Counted from the stretch's first letter, positions 17,208-27,482 are shown. The stretch is 64,000 bases of DNA from an uncultured Elusimicrobia bacterium (GCA_945913025.1 CAMECJ010000001.1:248001-312000); one strand, 5' to 3'. A program made the numbers and translations. Notes: a model not told the origin generated them from the sequence alone.

Positions 17208-20200
17208 CTAATCAATCACGATCGTTTGCGACGCGGTGCGGCCGAATACGGCGGGTTCGTACATTTGGCTTACCCACGCGCTCGGCCACGCAAACGTACC
17301 GGACGTCAGCGCGGAAACCGCATACGAATACGTATGCATTCCGGCGGGCAGTTCATCGGCAAACGCGGCGATACGGTCGTCGTATTTTTCGTTCCGCGCA
17401 AAAGCGTAATCATCCGCCCCGTTTACCGCCGCCGCAATGTCTGCAGATTCCGTCGCCAGTTCGGAATTGACGATTTGAAATCCGGCAGGAACAAAATCTT
17501 CCGCCACTACAAAGCGGCGCGGCGCAGCGTTTTTAACCGTAAGCGTTACTTTGTAGCGTTCGCCCGCACGCACGGTTTCTACAGGTGTGCCGTCGAGCGC
17601 CGTCAGCTCGCGGGAAATTTCAAAGCCCGCGTTTACCGGCGTTTCGTACGCGCGCGGTTCGTATACCTGGCTGAGCGTATAGTAGAGCGTACCCGCGCCG
17701 GATTTACCGAAAGATACGCGCGTTTCCGTTCCCTGGCCGTACGCTTCGGCAAACGGAACGGAGCCGTTTTTGGCTTCTGACGTTCGCCCCTGAAAGGTTT
17801 GTTCAAATACGGTTTGTGCGCCCAGTTTGACGGAAGCCGCAAAATCCGGATCCGCGCTTTCTTTGGTACGGTAATAGGTGTTAAGCGCGGTAAATACGGC
17901 GGCATTGTCGCTTGTGTTCTCCCAACTGCCTTGCGCGTTTAACTGGCGGATCAGCCACGACGCGCTTTCAAAAGCGTTTTCAAAAGGCTGCTTGGCAAAC
18001 AACAGCGCGTCCAACGCGAGCGCAGTGGTTTTAACACTGCCGATATGCAGCCAAGGCATTTCTTCGGGTGCGTCAAAATATACGGCCTGCGGCGTATAGA
18101 CGGCTTTATTGAAAAGCCCCTGCGCAAGCGCACCTTTTTGCATCTGCGGGCGTTCCAACACCTGCGCAGCCTTGAGCAAATAAGCCTGCGCGGCAGGCGG
18201 CAGCGTATTGCGTTTGGCATACAAGGTATTAAAAGCGGCTGCGGTCTTTTTGCCGTACAGAGACAGCACATAAGCGGTATAAGCGCGGGCCGTTTCCGTT
18301 TCCAAAATGGAATACGCATAGGCCCGTTGGGTATTTTTATTAAACGCATTTTCCAGCCACCCTGCGGCCTTTTCAAGCGATTTTTCCTGCACCTTGTATC
18401 CGGCCTGTTTGGCCAAATAGTTGACTTCCAGCGCATAGGCCGTTACATACGGATCCGGACGGGAGTCTTTCCAATAACCCAGTCCGCCGGAAGCGTATTG
18501 GTATTCCGGCAGCCGGTCCAGAATTTCCTGTGCGCGTTTTTTAAGGTCTTTTATATCGCCCAGTTTAAAATCTTCCGCCAATTTCGCCCCCATAATGACG
18601 GGTAAAACCTTAGACATCTGCTGTTCCAAACAGTCGTACGGATACGTCATCAGGTAGACCATAGAACCTTTCAAATGAATAAGCGCGGTAGACGCAAGCG
18701 AGAACGTAATTTGGTTATCCGCCTGCGCGTTTAAATTGGCTGGTTTATCAAGCAGTTCCTCCTGCTCTTTTTCCGTGAACGAATACAACGCAAGCGTTTG
18801 CTTTTTTTCCACGGGAGAAACCGTCAGTTTGGCCAGTACACCGTCAGAGGATTTTCTGCCGCTGACGGCAAACGACACCTCGGCTTCGCCGTTTTCCGCG
18901 GCTTCGCACACCCAGGTTACTTCTTTGGCGCCGCCAAGCGGCACGGTAACGGTTTGTTCGGCGGGGCCCGTCAGTTTGAGCGCGCCTTTGGCTTCGGCGG
19001 TAACGGTCAGTTCGCCTTTTTTATCTTCGTAATTGTACACCACCGCGCCGCAGGAGAATTTATCCCCTTTGCGCGCAAAGCGCGGCAGGTTGGACGTAAC
19101 CATTACGGGTTTGGAAACTTTTACGGACGCTTCGCCCGAGCCGAATTCGTCCGCCGTTACGGCAACCGCCATAATGCGGAATTTGGTCAAATTGTCGGGC
19201 AGTGTAAATTTCACTTCCGCGCGGCCTTTTTTATCCGTTTGGACGGACGCGTTAAAATACGGCGTAAACGAGAAATTATTTCTCAAATCCGTACCGCCCA
19301 GTTTGGCGTCGCTTCCGCCTCCGCCGCCGCGGTTTTCGCCTTTTTCGCCGAAGTTCCGTTGGCCGACGACATAAACGCGGTTATCCATCGTAAATACGGA
19401 TATAGGGAGCGAGCCGTAAAATTGGCTGAACAAGTCCGGCGTTTTATACCCCGTCAGCGCCAATACGCCTTCATCTACAGCCATTACCGCTACCTCGGCG
19501 GGAACGGCTTTTCCGCCCGCTTTGGCGGTCAGTTTGAGCGTTACTTCCTGCCGGGGAAGATAGGTTTCTTTGTTCGGTTTAACCGTTACGGCGATGCGTT
19601 TGCTTTCGGGCTCCACATTCAGGTTGACGTACCCCACTTTGCCCTGCGGTTTGCCCAAATCAACCCCTTTATCGTCCACCGGCGCGCCGCTTCTGCCGCG
19701 CACCAGCGTAACGCCCACATACACGTTGGGCAGGTAGTTCGCCTTTATCGGCACTTCAATATAATCCGCCCCGCCTTTGACAACGGTTGTCCACGCATCC
19801 AAAATACCCCCGCGTTCCACGGTAACGAGCGCGAGCGCGTTTTCGTACGGGGACTGTATGCTAATGCGCGCTTTCTTGCCGGGTTTATAAGAATTTTTAT
19901 CCTGCTTTAAAACCAATAAATCGTCATCCGTCTGCCGCCAATACGCCTGACCTTCGCCGTACACCATTACATTAAACCCGCCCAGAACTTTGCGGCCGGA
20001 CGCGTCGGACGACGTAAGCGTTACAAAGTAGTTGCCCGCTTCGGGCGGAGTAAACGTAAATTTTGCACCCTTTTCGGGTACCTCAAAGGTTTGGACGGGC
20101 AGTTCGGTAACCTGTTTTTCGCTGACCCATTCCAACCTGCCGGACAAGCCCGTCTTGCGTACGCTGTACCATTGTTCTTTGCGAATGTTGGCTACCACGG

Positions 20201-22862
20201 ATGCGGCAACGCGTTTGCCCTGCACCGTAACGGCCACCACGTCGGCCTCCACGGGTTTCTTTTGTTTGGCATATTCCGTAAGCACCTTGGTACCCAGGTA
20301 AAAATCCGCTGGGTGGACCATTACGGAAGAACGGGCAAACAGTTCCTGCCGCGCAGGCGACTGCACCCCCAATTCCGCATACACCCGCACGGGTGCAACT
20401 GCAGAAGGCATGACCGCCGAGAACGACAGCGCGCCCTGCGCGTCCGTTTTACCGGACGAACTCAATAGCAGTTTACCATTGTCCTGATATTCGTTTTCGC
20501 GCAAGAAATAAGGCGAAAATTCATACTCCGCAAAATCTTTAGCTTCAAACCACGCCATTTCGCGGCGCAGCGTCCAAGACGCTTTGGAATCCGCCAGCGG
20601 CGCGCCGAAATTGTACTGCGCCGACGCGGCAAATTTGGCTTTCTCTCCCGCAATATAATTTTCCGATTCGGGACGGAGCGTCACTTTAAACTCGGCCTGT
20701 TTGACGGCTTCTACGCGGAAAGAATAATACGCGGCGCGCGGGTCCTTATCCCCTTTTAACTGCGGGGTAAAGGTAACGTCCCACGAACCGGTATGGGCCG
20801 TTTTGGGAATATCAAACGAAACGTCAAACGTGCCGAAAGCGGAAGACACGGTTACTTCTTTGGCCAGCACGGTTTCCCCGCGGGAGTCGGCCACCGTCAG
20901 GTTGCCGCGCACCGCGTCCGGCAGCGTCCACGCGCCGCCCTTCATTTGGCGCATTACGCCTTTGAGGTGCACCGTTTCGCCAGGGAGGTAAACGCCGCGG
21001 TCCGAAAACAGCGCGGAACGCGTCTGCTCGGCGCCCGGGTTATAGTCATAATCTAAGTTAAAACGCCACGGTTCAAGCCCGTTGTTCCACAAGCTGCTGA
21101 CGACCGCATCGCCGCCCGCGCTGGACACGAACGCATAAATTTCCGGCTGGCCCCAATCGGCGGACGGAACGTCCAGCTTTTTCCACCCGGGCGCAAGCGC
21201 GAGGCCGTTCATATCCGTAGAACCTGTCCACAAAATTTTGTTGTCTTTAGCGCGCAGTTCCACAGCCAGGTTGGGCATCGGTTCGCCCGTTTCCAATGAC
21301 GTAGCCCACAGCAGGATATTCTCCGGCGACGTTTTAAATGTAATCCCAACATCGGTAATATTGTCGGTGGACGAAATCCAGCAGCCTTCTTCACCGTAAT
21401 TTTTACCTTTAAGCAACACTTGGCTGAAGATAATGCTGTCTTTGGCGGTGGGGTTAAATTTCGTTAAATCAAAAAATGTTTTCAACATTTTGTCTTTTAC
21501 GTCTTTAAATTCGTAGGCGCCGTCAAACGTCATATCGGCAAGCGGCGTGCGTTTGCAGTAGCGGGCGGAACGCGTATCAAACGGAATGAAATTTTCCTTA
21601 TTAAACCGAGCGGCCTGCACAGGCAAAGAAGGCGTATTCATCAAATCAATGGGCAGGCGCGGTTTTAAATAACTTTCCAACACGCCGAATCCGCCCGAAA
21701 AATCCGCCGCGGGGCAATAGCCGGAATTAGATACGGTAAACGTATAATCCTGCCCCAGGCGGTTGCCGTAAATGTCGCGCAAATCTTTGGAGAGCGTAAC
21801 GGTTACGTTTTGGTTCGGTTCTAATTGTAAGAAAGAAAGATCGGTGGCGAAGAACGCACTGCCGGCGTTTATTTCTTCGTCGGACAGGTGATAGCGTTCT
21901 TGATAATACTTGCGGCCGGAATCGTTGGGAACGGAATCAATGACCACGTCGCTGCCCAACTGGTCAAGCTCGCGGTCCGACAATTTACGCACGGCGGAAG
22001 CAGGTTCTACAGAGGCGGCAGCCGCCAGTTCGCGCATACGCACCGGAGTAGAAAAACGCACTATAGGAGAATACGGCAGGCAGCCTGTGTTTACCTCTCC
22101 CAAAACCGTTAAGTCCGGATACGTGTAAAAATGCGTGGAATACGGGCGGGCCATTCCCAACGCGCCCGACGCGGCTTTTAGTCCTGCAGCAAGCGTAAGC
22201 GTATATTTTGTGCCTTTTTCCAACGTTTTAAGCGGAGTGACGGCTACGATATTATTTTTATTGTAATACGAAAAATCTTTTTCAAATTCCACTTGGCTGA
22301 CGGGGCGGAAGGAGAGCGGAACGGCCGCGCCGGACGCAGGCGACAGGGTAACATAGCCGGACAGGGCCGCCACCTTAACGGGCATATTGAAAATAAGGTA
22401 GAAGGTGGGACTAAGCGCAATCCAATGTTCGCCGGCGGACGGACGGACGGACTGCACCTGCGGAACGGGCGTTGTAAACATAAACGAATAAGGGGAGGAA
22501 AGCGTTTGCCCCGATACGCGGGATTTAAACCCCGCTTTTACGCGCACAGTAAAACGGGAGGCTGCCGGCCAGTCGGCGGACGGCTCAAAAATAACGGTTT
22601 GCGTCCCCGAAAAACGGCAGGATCCTTCTACAGCAGGCGTGATAATAAGCGGGCAATCTTCCGCAGAAAACCGTCCGGATTCGGACAACGCGGCCACCGG
22701 TTGGTTAAACGTCACGCTGACGGCTTGACGTCCGGCGGACGGAACGGCGCCTTGCGGCGCGGCGGACAACACTTTTAAAGCGGGCGCGCCATATGCTCCC
22801 GAGGATACACACGCGGCGGCTAAACAAACAGCCAAACGCCGGAAAAAACGGTTTTGTATCAT
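17208..22862 (-). CDS. Bacterial alpha-2-macroglobulin with thioester motif
   Basis: 1884 residues, somewhat longer than E. coli YfhM (about 1650). The signal peptide (MIQNRFFRRLAVCLAAACVSSGAYG) has Cys residues but no clean lipobox. The chain holds tandem beta-sandwich (MG) domains, including GVYLPGETVHLKG near residue 620 (MG2/bait-side region), a Gly-rich NRGGGGGSD linker, PYFNASVQTDKKGRAEVKF, and the thioester motif DCLEQQMSK near residue 1410 in the helical TED domain. The intact CLEQ means it can trap attacking proteases covalently. It is first in the operon with pbpC. Four to five bases separate the stop from the pbpC start. Confidence 0.93.
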   Translation of the reverse strand: MIQNRFFRRLAVCLAAACVSSGAYGAPALKVLSAAPQGAVPSAGRQAVSVTFNQPVAALSESGRFSAEDCPLIITPAVEGSCRFSGTQTVIFEPSADWPAASRFTVRVKAGFKSRVSGQTLSSPYSFMFTTPVPQVQSVRPSAGEHWIALSPTFYLIFNMPVKVAALSGYVTLSPASGAAVPLSFRPVSQVEFEKDFSYYNKNNIVAVTPLKTLEKGTKYTLTLAAGLKAASGALGMARPYSTHFYTYPDLTVLGEVNTGCLPYSPIVRFSTPVRMRELAAAASVEPASAVRKLSDRELDQLGSDVVIDSVPNDSGRKYYQERYHLSDEEINAGSAFFATDLSFLQLEPNQNVTVTLSKDLRDIYGNRLGQDYTFTVSNSGYCPAADFSGGFGVLESYLKPRLPIDLMNTPSLPVQAARFNKENFIPFDTRSARYCKRTPLADMTFDGAYEFKDVKDKMLKTFFDLTKFNPTAKDSIIFSQVLLKGKNYGEEGCWISSTDNITDVGITFKTSPENILLWATSLETGEPMPNLAVELRAKDNKILWTGSTDMNGLALAPGWKKLDVPSADWGQPEIYAFVSSAGGDAVVSSLWNNGLEPWRFNLDYDYNPGAEQTRSALFSDRGVYLPGETVHLKGVMRQMKGGAWTLPDAVRGNLTVADSRGETVLAKEVTVSSAFGTFDVSFDIPKTAHTGSWDVTFTPQLKGDKDPRAAYYSFRVEAVKQAEFKVTLRPESENYIAGEKAKFAASAQYNFGAPLADSKASWTLRREMAWFEAKDFAEYEFSPYFLRENEYQDNGKLLLSSSGKTDAQGALSFSAVMPSAVAPVRVYAELGVQSPARQELFARSSVMVHPADFYLGTKVLTEYAKQKKPVEADVVAVTVQGKRVAASVVANIRKEQWYSVRKTGLSGRLEWVSEKQVTELPVQTFEVPEKGAKFTFTPPEAGNYFVTLTSSDASGRKVLGGFNVMVYGEGQAYWRQTDDDLLVLKQDKNSYKPGKKARISIQSPYENALALVTVERGGILDAWTTVVKGGADYIEVPIKANYLPNVYVGVTLVRGRSGAPVDDKGVDLGKPQGKVGYVNLNVEPESKRIAVTVKPNKETYLPRQEVTLKLTAKAGGKAVPAEVAVMAVDEGVLALTGYKTPDLFSQFYGSLPISVFTMDNRVYVVGQRNFGEKGENRGGGGGSDAKLGGTDLRNNFSFTPYFNASVQTDKKGRAEVKFTLPDNLTKFRIMAVAVTADEFGSGEASVKVSKPVMVTSNLPRFARKGDKFSCGAVVYNYEDKKGELTVTAEAKGALKLTGPAEQTVTVPLGGAKEVTWVCEAAENGEAEVSFAVSGRKSSDGVLAKLTVSPVEKKQTLALYSFTEKEQEELLDKPANLNAQADNQITFSLASTALIHLKGSMVYLMTYPYDCLEQQMSKVLPVIMGAKLAEDFKLGDIKDLKKRAQEILDRLPEYQYASGGLGYWKDSRPDPYVTAYALEVNYLAKQAGYKVQEKSLEKAAGWLENAFNKNTQRAYAYSILETETARAYTAYVLSLYGKKTAAAFNTLYAKRNTLPPAAQAYLLKAAQVLERPQMQKGALAQGLFNKAVYTPQAVYFDAPEEMPWLHIGSVKTTALALDALLFAKQPFENAFESASWLIRQLNAQGSWENTSDNAAVFTALNTYYRTKESADPDFAASVKLGAQTVFEQTFQGRTSEAKNGSVPFAEAYGQGTETRVSFGKSGAGTLYYTLSQVYEPRAYETPVNAGFEISRELTALDGTPVETVRAGERYKVTLTVKNAAPRRFVVAEDFVPAGFQIVNSELATESADIAAAVNGADDYAFARNEKYDDRIAAFADELPAGMHTYSYAVSALTSGTFAWPSAWVSQMYEPAVFGRTASQTIVID

Positions 22863-22890
22863 ATTTTTTCTCCCCTAATAAATTATTTTT

Positions 22891-22919
22891 ATTGTAGCAT
22901 TTAGAAAGCTATATGTTAA
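22891..22919 (-). promoter_or_regulatory. Promoter of the alpha-2-macroglobulin/pbpC operon
   Basis: Minus strand: TTAACA (22919-22914), a 17-nt spacer, TACAAT (22896-22891). GGGGAGA precedes the ATG. Confidence 0.65.
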
Positions 22920-23003
22920 TTCGCGGGCGGGAAAAAACTCTTGTTTTTTTACCTTTCTTCTAGTAAACTAATAATTAGGTTCTAAATAAAGGAGCATACA
23001 GCT

Positions 23004-23783
23004 ATGAAAAAGTTATGGGTATTATTACTATTGGGATTATCCTTTCCGGCAGGAGCGGAAATTGTTTCCACCATCAGCTATAATCCGGCGCGTATGGGGC
23101 AGTATGACTATTTGAAAGTGTCTAAAGACGCCGTGTTTAAGGGCGGTTTGTCCGTGCCGGCCGGAGGAGCTTTGAATGTAAATTCAAGCGGCACCGTATC
23201 GATGGAATGGGACGCGGCCAACGCAGATAAAATTTATAAAGTAGATACTGTTACAGGCGGAGCCAACACAGCTGTGGAAATGCCGAATACCACGTTCCGT
23301 GGCGGAACGGCGTTGCCCTCCAACGCGCCCGAGTATTATGCCACAAATACCCCTGGCCCTACAACCACTTTGGAGGTAGGACTTAACGGCGGTAGCCTTT
23401 CTGCTGCTACGAATCAGGATTCGTATGTTGGCACGCTCAACGGAACGAACTACCAACATTATACGACGAATTTAAACGCCAATACGTTAAACATAACAGG
23501 CAACGGAGAAAACCCTGTCGGTTTAACACAGGAAGACGGAACGTATGGGGTTTCTCAAACATACGGTTTTCACTTGGCAGGGGTAGATATCCCTTATCCG
23601 GCGGGGAGCTTTGTACAGAAAACGGGATCTACCTCTTTAGCCGAGAATTCACGCTTATGTTGGGTACCACGCTGCACGACGGAAGGAAATGTGGCTTGGG
23701 TATTAAGTTTGGTAAACAGTGATTCTTGCTCGATGCGAACAAACTTCTCCTGCACTGTGAGCACGGGTACCAGTAGGAATTAG
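23004..23783 (+). CDS. Secreted protein of unknown function
   Basis: 259 residues with a signal peptide (MKKLWVLLLLGLSFPAGA, cleaved before EIVSTIS). The mature part is Gly, Asn and Thr rich, low in charge and strand-like (for example GGLSVPAGGALNVNSSGTV), resembling adhesin or pilus-associated repeats. Four Cys lie in the last 50 residues (CWVPRC, CSMRTNFSC), probably two disulfides. There are no membrane helices beyond the signal. AGGAG precedes the ATG. It may be an exported cell-surface or minor-pilus protein, but no family was recognised. Confidence 0.7.
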   Translation: MKKLWVLLLLGLSFPAGAEIVSTISYNPARMGQYDYLKVSKDAVFKGGLSVPAGGALNVNSSGTVSMEWDAANADKIYKVDTVTGGANTAVEMPNTTFRGGTALPSNAPEYYATNTPGPTTTLEVGLNGGSLSAATNQDSYVGTLNGTNYQHYTTNLNANTLNITGNGENPVGLTQEDGTYGVSQTYGFHLAGVDIPYPAGSFVQKTGSTSLAENSRLCWVPRCTTEGNVAWVLSLVNSDSCSMRTNFSCTVSTGTSRN

Positions 23784-23805
23784 ACGAGCGAGCTTTTGTA
23801 TTGTA

Positions 23806-23847
23806 CGAATAAATATCCCCCCGCATGGCGGGGGGATATTTATTCGT
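23806..23847. terminator. Bidirectional intrinsic terminator
   Basis: Near-perfect palindrome ATAAATATCCCCCCGC / GCGGGGGGATATTTAT, 22 bases after the preceding stop. Confidence 0.85.
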
Positions 23848-24060
23848 ATTCAACCATATCTCGTGCTAAAACGCGAAGAATGCCACTAATACTCATAAAC
23901 ACCCAACTGCGGGGCGCACCGTATTTGCAGGCCGCCCGTTGGGGTACTTTCACTACATACAAAAGCCTCTTGCTAAATCACGGGGTGCTACAGCATATAG
24001 TGTTCTGTCCGCCCCAATGATATGGGGCGTTTTCTTAGGATAGTTTGACAAAGCAAAATA
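23848..24060. other. Structured intergenic stretch of unknown role
   Basis: No credible gene. It contains an extended stem near 23911-23951 (CCCAAC/GTTGGG outside, GCGG/CCGC inside). A plus-strand terminator-like hairpin CGCCCC/GGGGCG at 24010-24029 is followed by TTTTCTT. Because the upstream gene already has its own terminator, the second one suggests a small transcript in between; no clear promoter was found. Confidence 0.3.
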
Positions 24061-25608
24061 TTACTTATCCGTTCTATAGTGGCACCCCGCCGAGGTTTTG
24101 TTCTTCAGCGCGGCATACGTAATTAAAAGCGCCGTCTGCGTTCCGTTTCGAAGATCCAACAACTCCTGACATAATGCCGCCCCTTTATAAAACACATCAA
24201 TTTCATTATGCAGGTGGCGTAAAATCTTCTCCGCGCGGCCCAAGTGTTTGGCACTGCGGATAAGCCCCACATAATTCCACATCGTACTGCGCAGCGTTGC
24301 CAAATCTTGTTTAACAAGGCTGATGTCCGGCTTGTCGGAGGGAACCACCCAGTCTTTGGGAGTGGGAATATGAAAATTTTCCCTCTTGATCTCCGCAGCA
24401 TCCGCATGCGCACACAGGTAACCCATTGCCACCGCTTCCAATAACGACGTACTGGCCAAACGGTTCGCCCCATGATAGCCTGTACACGCCGTTTCGCCAA
24501 TGGCGTTTAAATGCAAAATGTTTGTTCTCCCCTCCGGCGTAGCGTACACGCCGCCGCAAAAATAATGCGCCGCCGGAACCACAGGCACGGGAACTTTGGT
24601 TAGATCAAAACCCTCGTCCAAACATTTTTTGTAAATCGCGGGGAAGCGTTCTTTCGTTTCTTCAGCGGGATTATGGGAAATATCCAAATAGACGCAATCG
24701 TGCGACGTTTTCAACCGTTCCTCTTCAATGGCGCGGGAAACCACATCGCGCGGAGCCAAATCTTTCAGCGGATGGTATTTTGCCATAAACGCTTCGCCCT
24801 TTACGTTGCGTAAAATCGCGCCTTCGCCCCGCAACGCTTCGGAAAGCAAAAAGCTCTTCCCTTTGGCAAACACGGTGGGGTGGAATTGGACAAATTCCAT
24901 ATTCATCACACGCGCGCCGACGCGGTACGCCATCGCAATGCCGTGCCCGTAGGAATGTTCCGAATTGGTGGTATGACGGTAAACCTGTCCGACGCCCCCC
25001 GTCGCCAGTATCGTTTTTTTCGCCGTAACGGCAAACACTTCGCCCGTTTTGTTATCCAGCACATACGCGCCAAAAACTGTCAGCGGACGGTAGCGGTCCA
25101 TCGGGTCAACGGAGCTGTGGGACAACGTAAGCAAATCAATGGCGGAGGCGTATTCCCGCACGGTAACCAGCGGATTTTTGCGCACAGCGGCCTGAATGGC
25201 CGAAAGCATCGCGTGGCCCGTGGTATCTTTGGAATAAATAATGCGGTTTTTGCGGTGGGCGCCCTCGCGCGTGAAACGCAGCGCGTGGTTTTCGTCGCGG
25301 TCGAAAGGAACGTTTAAATCTTTCAAAAACACTTCTTCCACCGCTTTACACCCCGCTTCGGACAAAACACGGACGGCGGAATCGTTACACAGCCCCGCGG
25401 TGGCCAGACGGACGTCCTCTAACAACTCGTCCATACGCAGGTTGGGCTCGTAAACAATTCCCCCCTGCGCCAAATCGCTGTTGGCTTGGGTCATTTCCCC
25501 GCAGCACAAGAGCATCGTTTTAAGACCTTTCTTGGCGGCTTCGTGAGCGTATACACAGCCTGCAATCCCGCCGCCGATAACCAAACAATCGGTAGGAATA
25601 ATTTTCAT
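24061..25608 (-). CDS. nadB: L-aspartate oxidase
   Basis: 515 residues, standard for NadB. It oxidises L-aspartate to iminoaspartate with FAD, the first step of de novo NAD synthesis; in anaerobes fumarate serves as electron acceptor. The N-terminal dinucleotide fold is LVIGGGIAGCVYA, followed by SDLAQGGIVY, GAHRKNRIIYSKDTTGHAM, and the catalytic region EFVQFHPTVFA and SEALRGEGAILRN. DLAPRDVVSRAIEEE, HYFCGGVYATPEGRTN and GANRLASTSLLEAV are also conserved. It is monocistronic here; nadA and nadC are not in the window. Confidence 0.95.
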   Translation of the reverse strand: MKIIPTDCLVIGGGIAGCVYAHEAAKKGLKTMLLCCGEMTQANSDLAQGGIVYEPNLRMDELLEDVRLATAGLCNDSAVRVLSEAGCKAVEEVFLKDLNVPFDRDENHALRFTREGAHRKNRIIYSKDTTGHAMLSAIQAAVRKNPLVTVREYASAIDLLTLSHSSVDPMDRYRPLTVFGAYVLDNKTGEVFAVTAKKTILATGGVGQVYRHTTNSEHSYGHGIAMAYRVGARVMNMEFVQFHPTVFAKGKSFLLSEALRGEGAILRNVKGEAFMAKYHPLKDLAPRDVVSRAIEEERLKTSHDCVYLDISHNPAEETKERFPAIYKKCLDEGFDLTKVPVPVVPAAHYFCGGVYATPEGRTNILHLNAIGETACTGYHGANRLASTSLLEAVAMGYLCAHADAAEIKRENFHIPTPKDWVVPSDKPDISLVKQDLATLRSTMWNYVGLIRSAKHLGRAEKILRHLHNEIDVFYKGAALCQELLDLRNGTQTALLITYAALKNKTSAGCHYRTDK

Positions 25609-25709
25609 ATAATAATATTATATAAAAACGTATGGCAGCCGGAGCGAAAACGCCGCTCAAAATGTGCTATGATATACAAGGTCCGTTCCAAAGCGGAAAG
25701 GCGCAGAAC

Positions 25710-27353
25710 ATGAAATTATCCCCTTTTGTCAAAAATATCCTTTTGCTCCTTCTTTTGTGTTTGGCGGGCGGAGCTTTCAGTCTGGCCGGCGGGCAAGACG
25801 TCAGCTGGGATTTGCTCAATTACCACTTATATACCCCCTTCGCTTTCTTAAACGGACGCTGGGGCACGGACGTCATACCGGCGGGCATCCACACCTTCTT
25901 TAACCCGCTGCTTGATATCCCGTACTACTTAATGGTTGTTTATCTGAACAACTGGCCCAAGCTGACCGCTTTTCTGCAAGGTATTCCCTACGGTATCTTT
26001 TGTTTTGCGGGATACAAAACCTGCCGCTTAATATTAGACGAAAAGACAGGAAAAATGCCCGCCCTCATCGCCGCGCTCATCGGACTGACGGGCAGTATGG
26101 CGTTATCCCAAGCCGGATTTTCCAGCAACGAAGTTACATTATCTGCCCTCGTTGTCTTGTCCGTTTACGGCATATTCCGGTTTTTCTTCCGCCCGAACCC
26201 GACGGGAAAAATGCTTTTCTTCTCCGCATTTTTGGCTGGGGCGGCCGCCGGACTCAAATACACGGCGGCGCCGTTTACGCTAGGGCTCACGGCGGTATTT
26301 TTGTTCAACGTATCTAAAACGGAAAAACCCGTTAAAAACTTTTTTCTGTTCGCACTCGGCGGCCTGACGGGTTTTTTACTGACGGACGGTTGGTTTGCCT
26401 GGCATTTGTGGAAAGAATACAAAAACCCCGTATTCCCGTTTTTCAACCAGCTGTTCCGCTCGCCGTTCTTTGAAAGCGTCAATTTTGATGAAACCCGCTT
26501 TTACCCGCGCTCACTTCTTCAATGGCTATTCTATCCCTTCTTTTGGATCTTCCCTTCTACCGCAGCAACGGAAATCGAAACGGCCGACCCGCGTCTGGCG
26601 TTGGGATATATTTCCTTTTTTATTTTGGCGGCGCGCCTTGCGTTCCACCGGACTATGAAAGCAAAACGGATATGGTTTTCCGTTCTGTTGTTTACGTCAA
26701 TATCTTACCTGCTGTGGCTGTATTTTTACTCCACGCTGCGCTACGCCGTACCGCTTGAGCTGTTTAGCGGGATTTTACTGGCCGGTGCGCTGCGTTCTTG
26801 GTTGTCCTACAAACACACGGCCGTTGCGGGCACCGTACTGGCGGTACTGATATGGCCATTGACAGACGCCCCGAATTGGGGAAAGGATACATTTGCCGCC
26901 CAAACCATCGCTGTAAGCGGACTGCCGGAGGTGGAAAACAACGCCTTAGTGGTTTATTTCGGTGCGCCGATGTCCTTTTTATCGCCGTTCTTTACGGAAG
27001 GAACGAAATTTGTCGGAGGGATTACCTTCCCCGTTGACAAATATCCGCCCGAACACCAAAAACGCGCCCGCCAGCGCAACCCGCTTCCGCCGGCCTACTA
27101 CAGGTATAAGTTTAAGGACGAAATCCTCCGCGCCATAATTTCGCACGACGGGCCGATTTACATTGTGGCCGTGCCTTGGCCGATGATGCTCGACCCCATT
27201 ACATTGGCCCCTTACGGCTTAAAAGCGGACGAAAAGGACTGTCGGTTTGTGAACACCAACATTAATCTGTATTCACGCGGGTGGAACGTGTGCAAGGTGC
27301 AGAAACTGGAAACTCCTCCTCCGCAACAGACTAGCCATTCTGCCGCCAATTAA
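25710..27353 (+). CDS. Multi-span membrane protein, GT-C/GT87-like putative glycosyltransferase
   Basis: 547 residues from ATG 25710 (AAAGG upstream); the longer frame starts in poorly coding sequence. About 11-12 hydrophobic segments are visible. The first periplasmic loop reads QDVSWDLLNYHLYTPFAFL, with an acidic residue after helix 1 as in GT-C glycosyltransferases of the mannosyltransferase/DUF2029 type, which use polyprenyl-linked sugars. A large periplasmic C-terminal segment follows the last helix. Substrate and pathway cannot be inferred. It stands alone and is divergent from nadB. Confidence 0.72.
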   Translation: MKLSPFVKNILLLLLLCLAGGAFSLAGGQDVSWDLLNYHLYTPFAFLNGRWGTDVIPAGIHTFFNPLLDIPYYLMVVYLNNWPKLTAFLQGIPYGIFCFAGYKTCRLILDEKTGKMPALIAALIGLTGSMALSQAGFSSNEVTLSALVVLSVYGIFRFFFRPNPTGKMLFFSAFLAGAAAGLKYTAAPFTLGLTAVFLFNVSKTEKPVKNFFLFALGGLTGFLLTDGWFAWHLWKEYKNPVFPFFNQLFRSPFFESVNFDETRFYPRSLLQWLFYPFFWIFPSTAATEIETADPRLALGYISFFILAARLAFHRTMKAKRIWFSVLLFTSISYLLWLYFYSTLRYAVPLELFSGILLAGALRSWLSYKHTAVAGTVLAVLIWPLTDAPNWGKDTFAAQTIAVSGLPEVENNALVVYFGAPMSFLSPFFTEGTKFVGGITFPVDKYPPEHQKRARQRNPLPPAYYRYKFKDEILRAIISHDGPIYIVAVPWPMMLDPITLAPYGLKADEKDCRFVNTNINLYSRGWNVCKVQKLETPPPQQTSHSAAN

Positions 27354-27406
27354 AAAAAGGAGTCATCTCCGAATGTTAGCAGCCTGCAAGGCGCGGAAAA
27401 ACAGTC

Positions 27407-27482
27407 GTCATCCCCGAAAGTCTCTGTCGGGGATCTTCTTCTAATTTATAACGACTGGATCCTGAAACAAGTTCAGGATGAC
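27407..27482. repeat. REP-like composite palindromic element
   Basis: 76 bp, GTCAT...ATGAC ends. First hairpin ATCCCCGA/TCGGGGAT; second ATCCTGAA/TTCAGGAT; central CTGGAT motif. Partial REP halves lie on both sides of it. The rest of the 27354-27681 gap shows no gene. Confidence 0.75.

Noticed and set aside
23629-24020. Two opposed frames both reading through the NKYPPA-type palindrome
   Set aside because: The apparent similarity comes from translating a perfect terminator palindrome on both strands.
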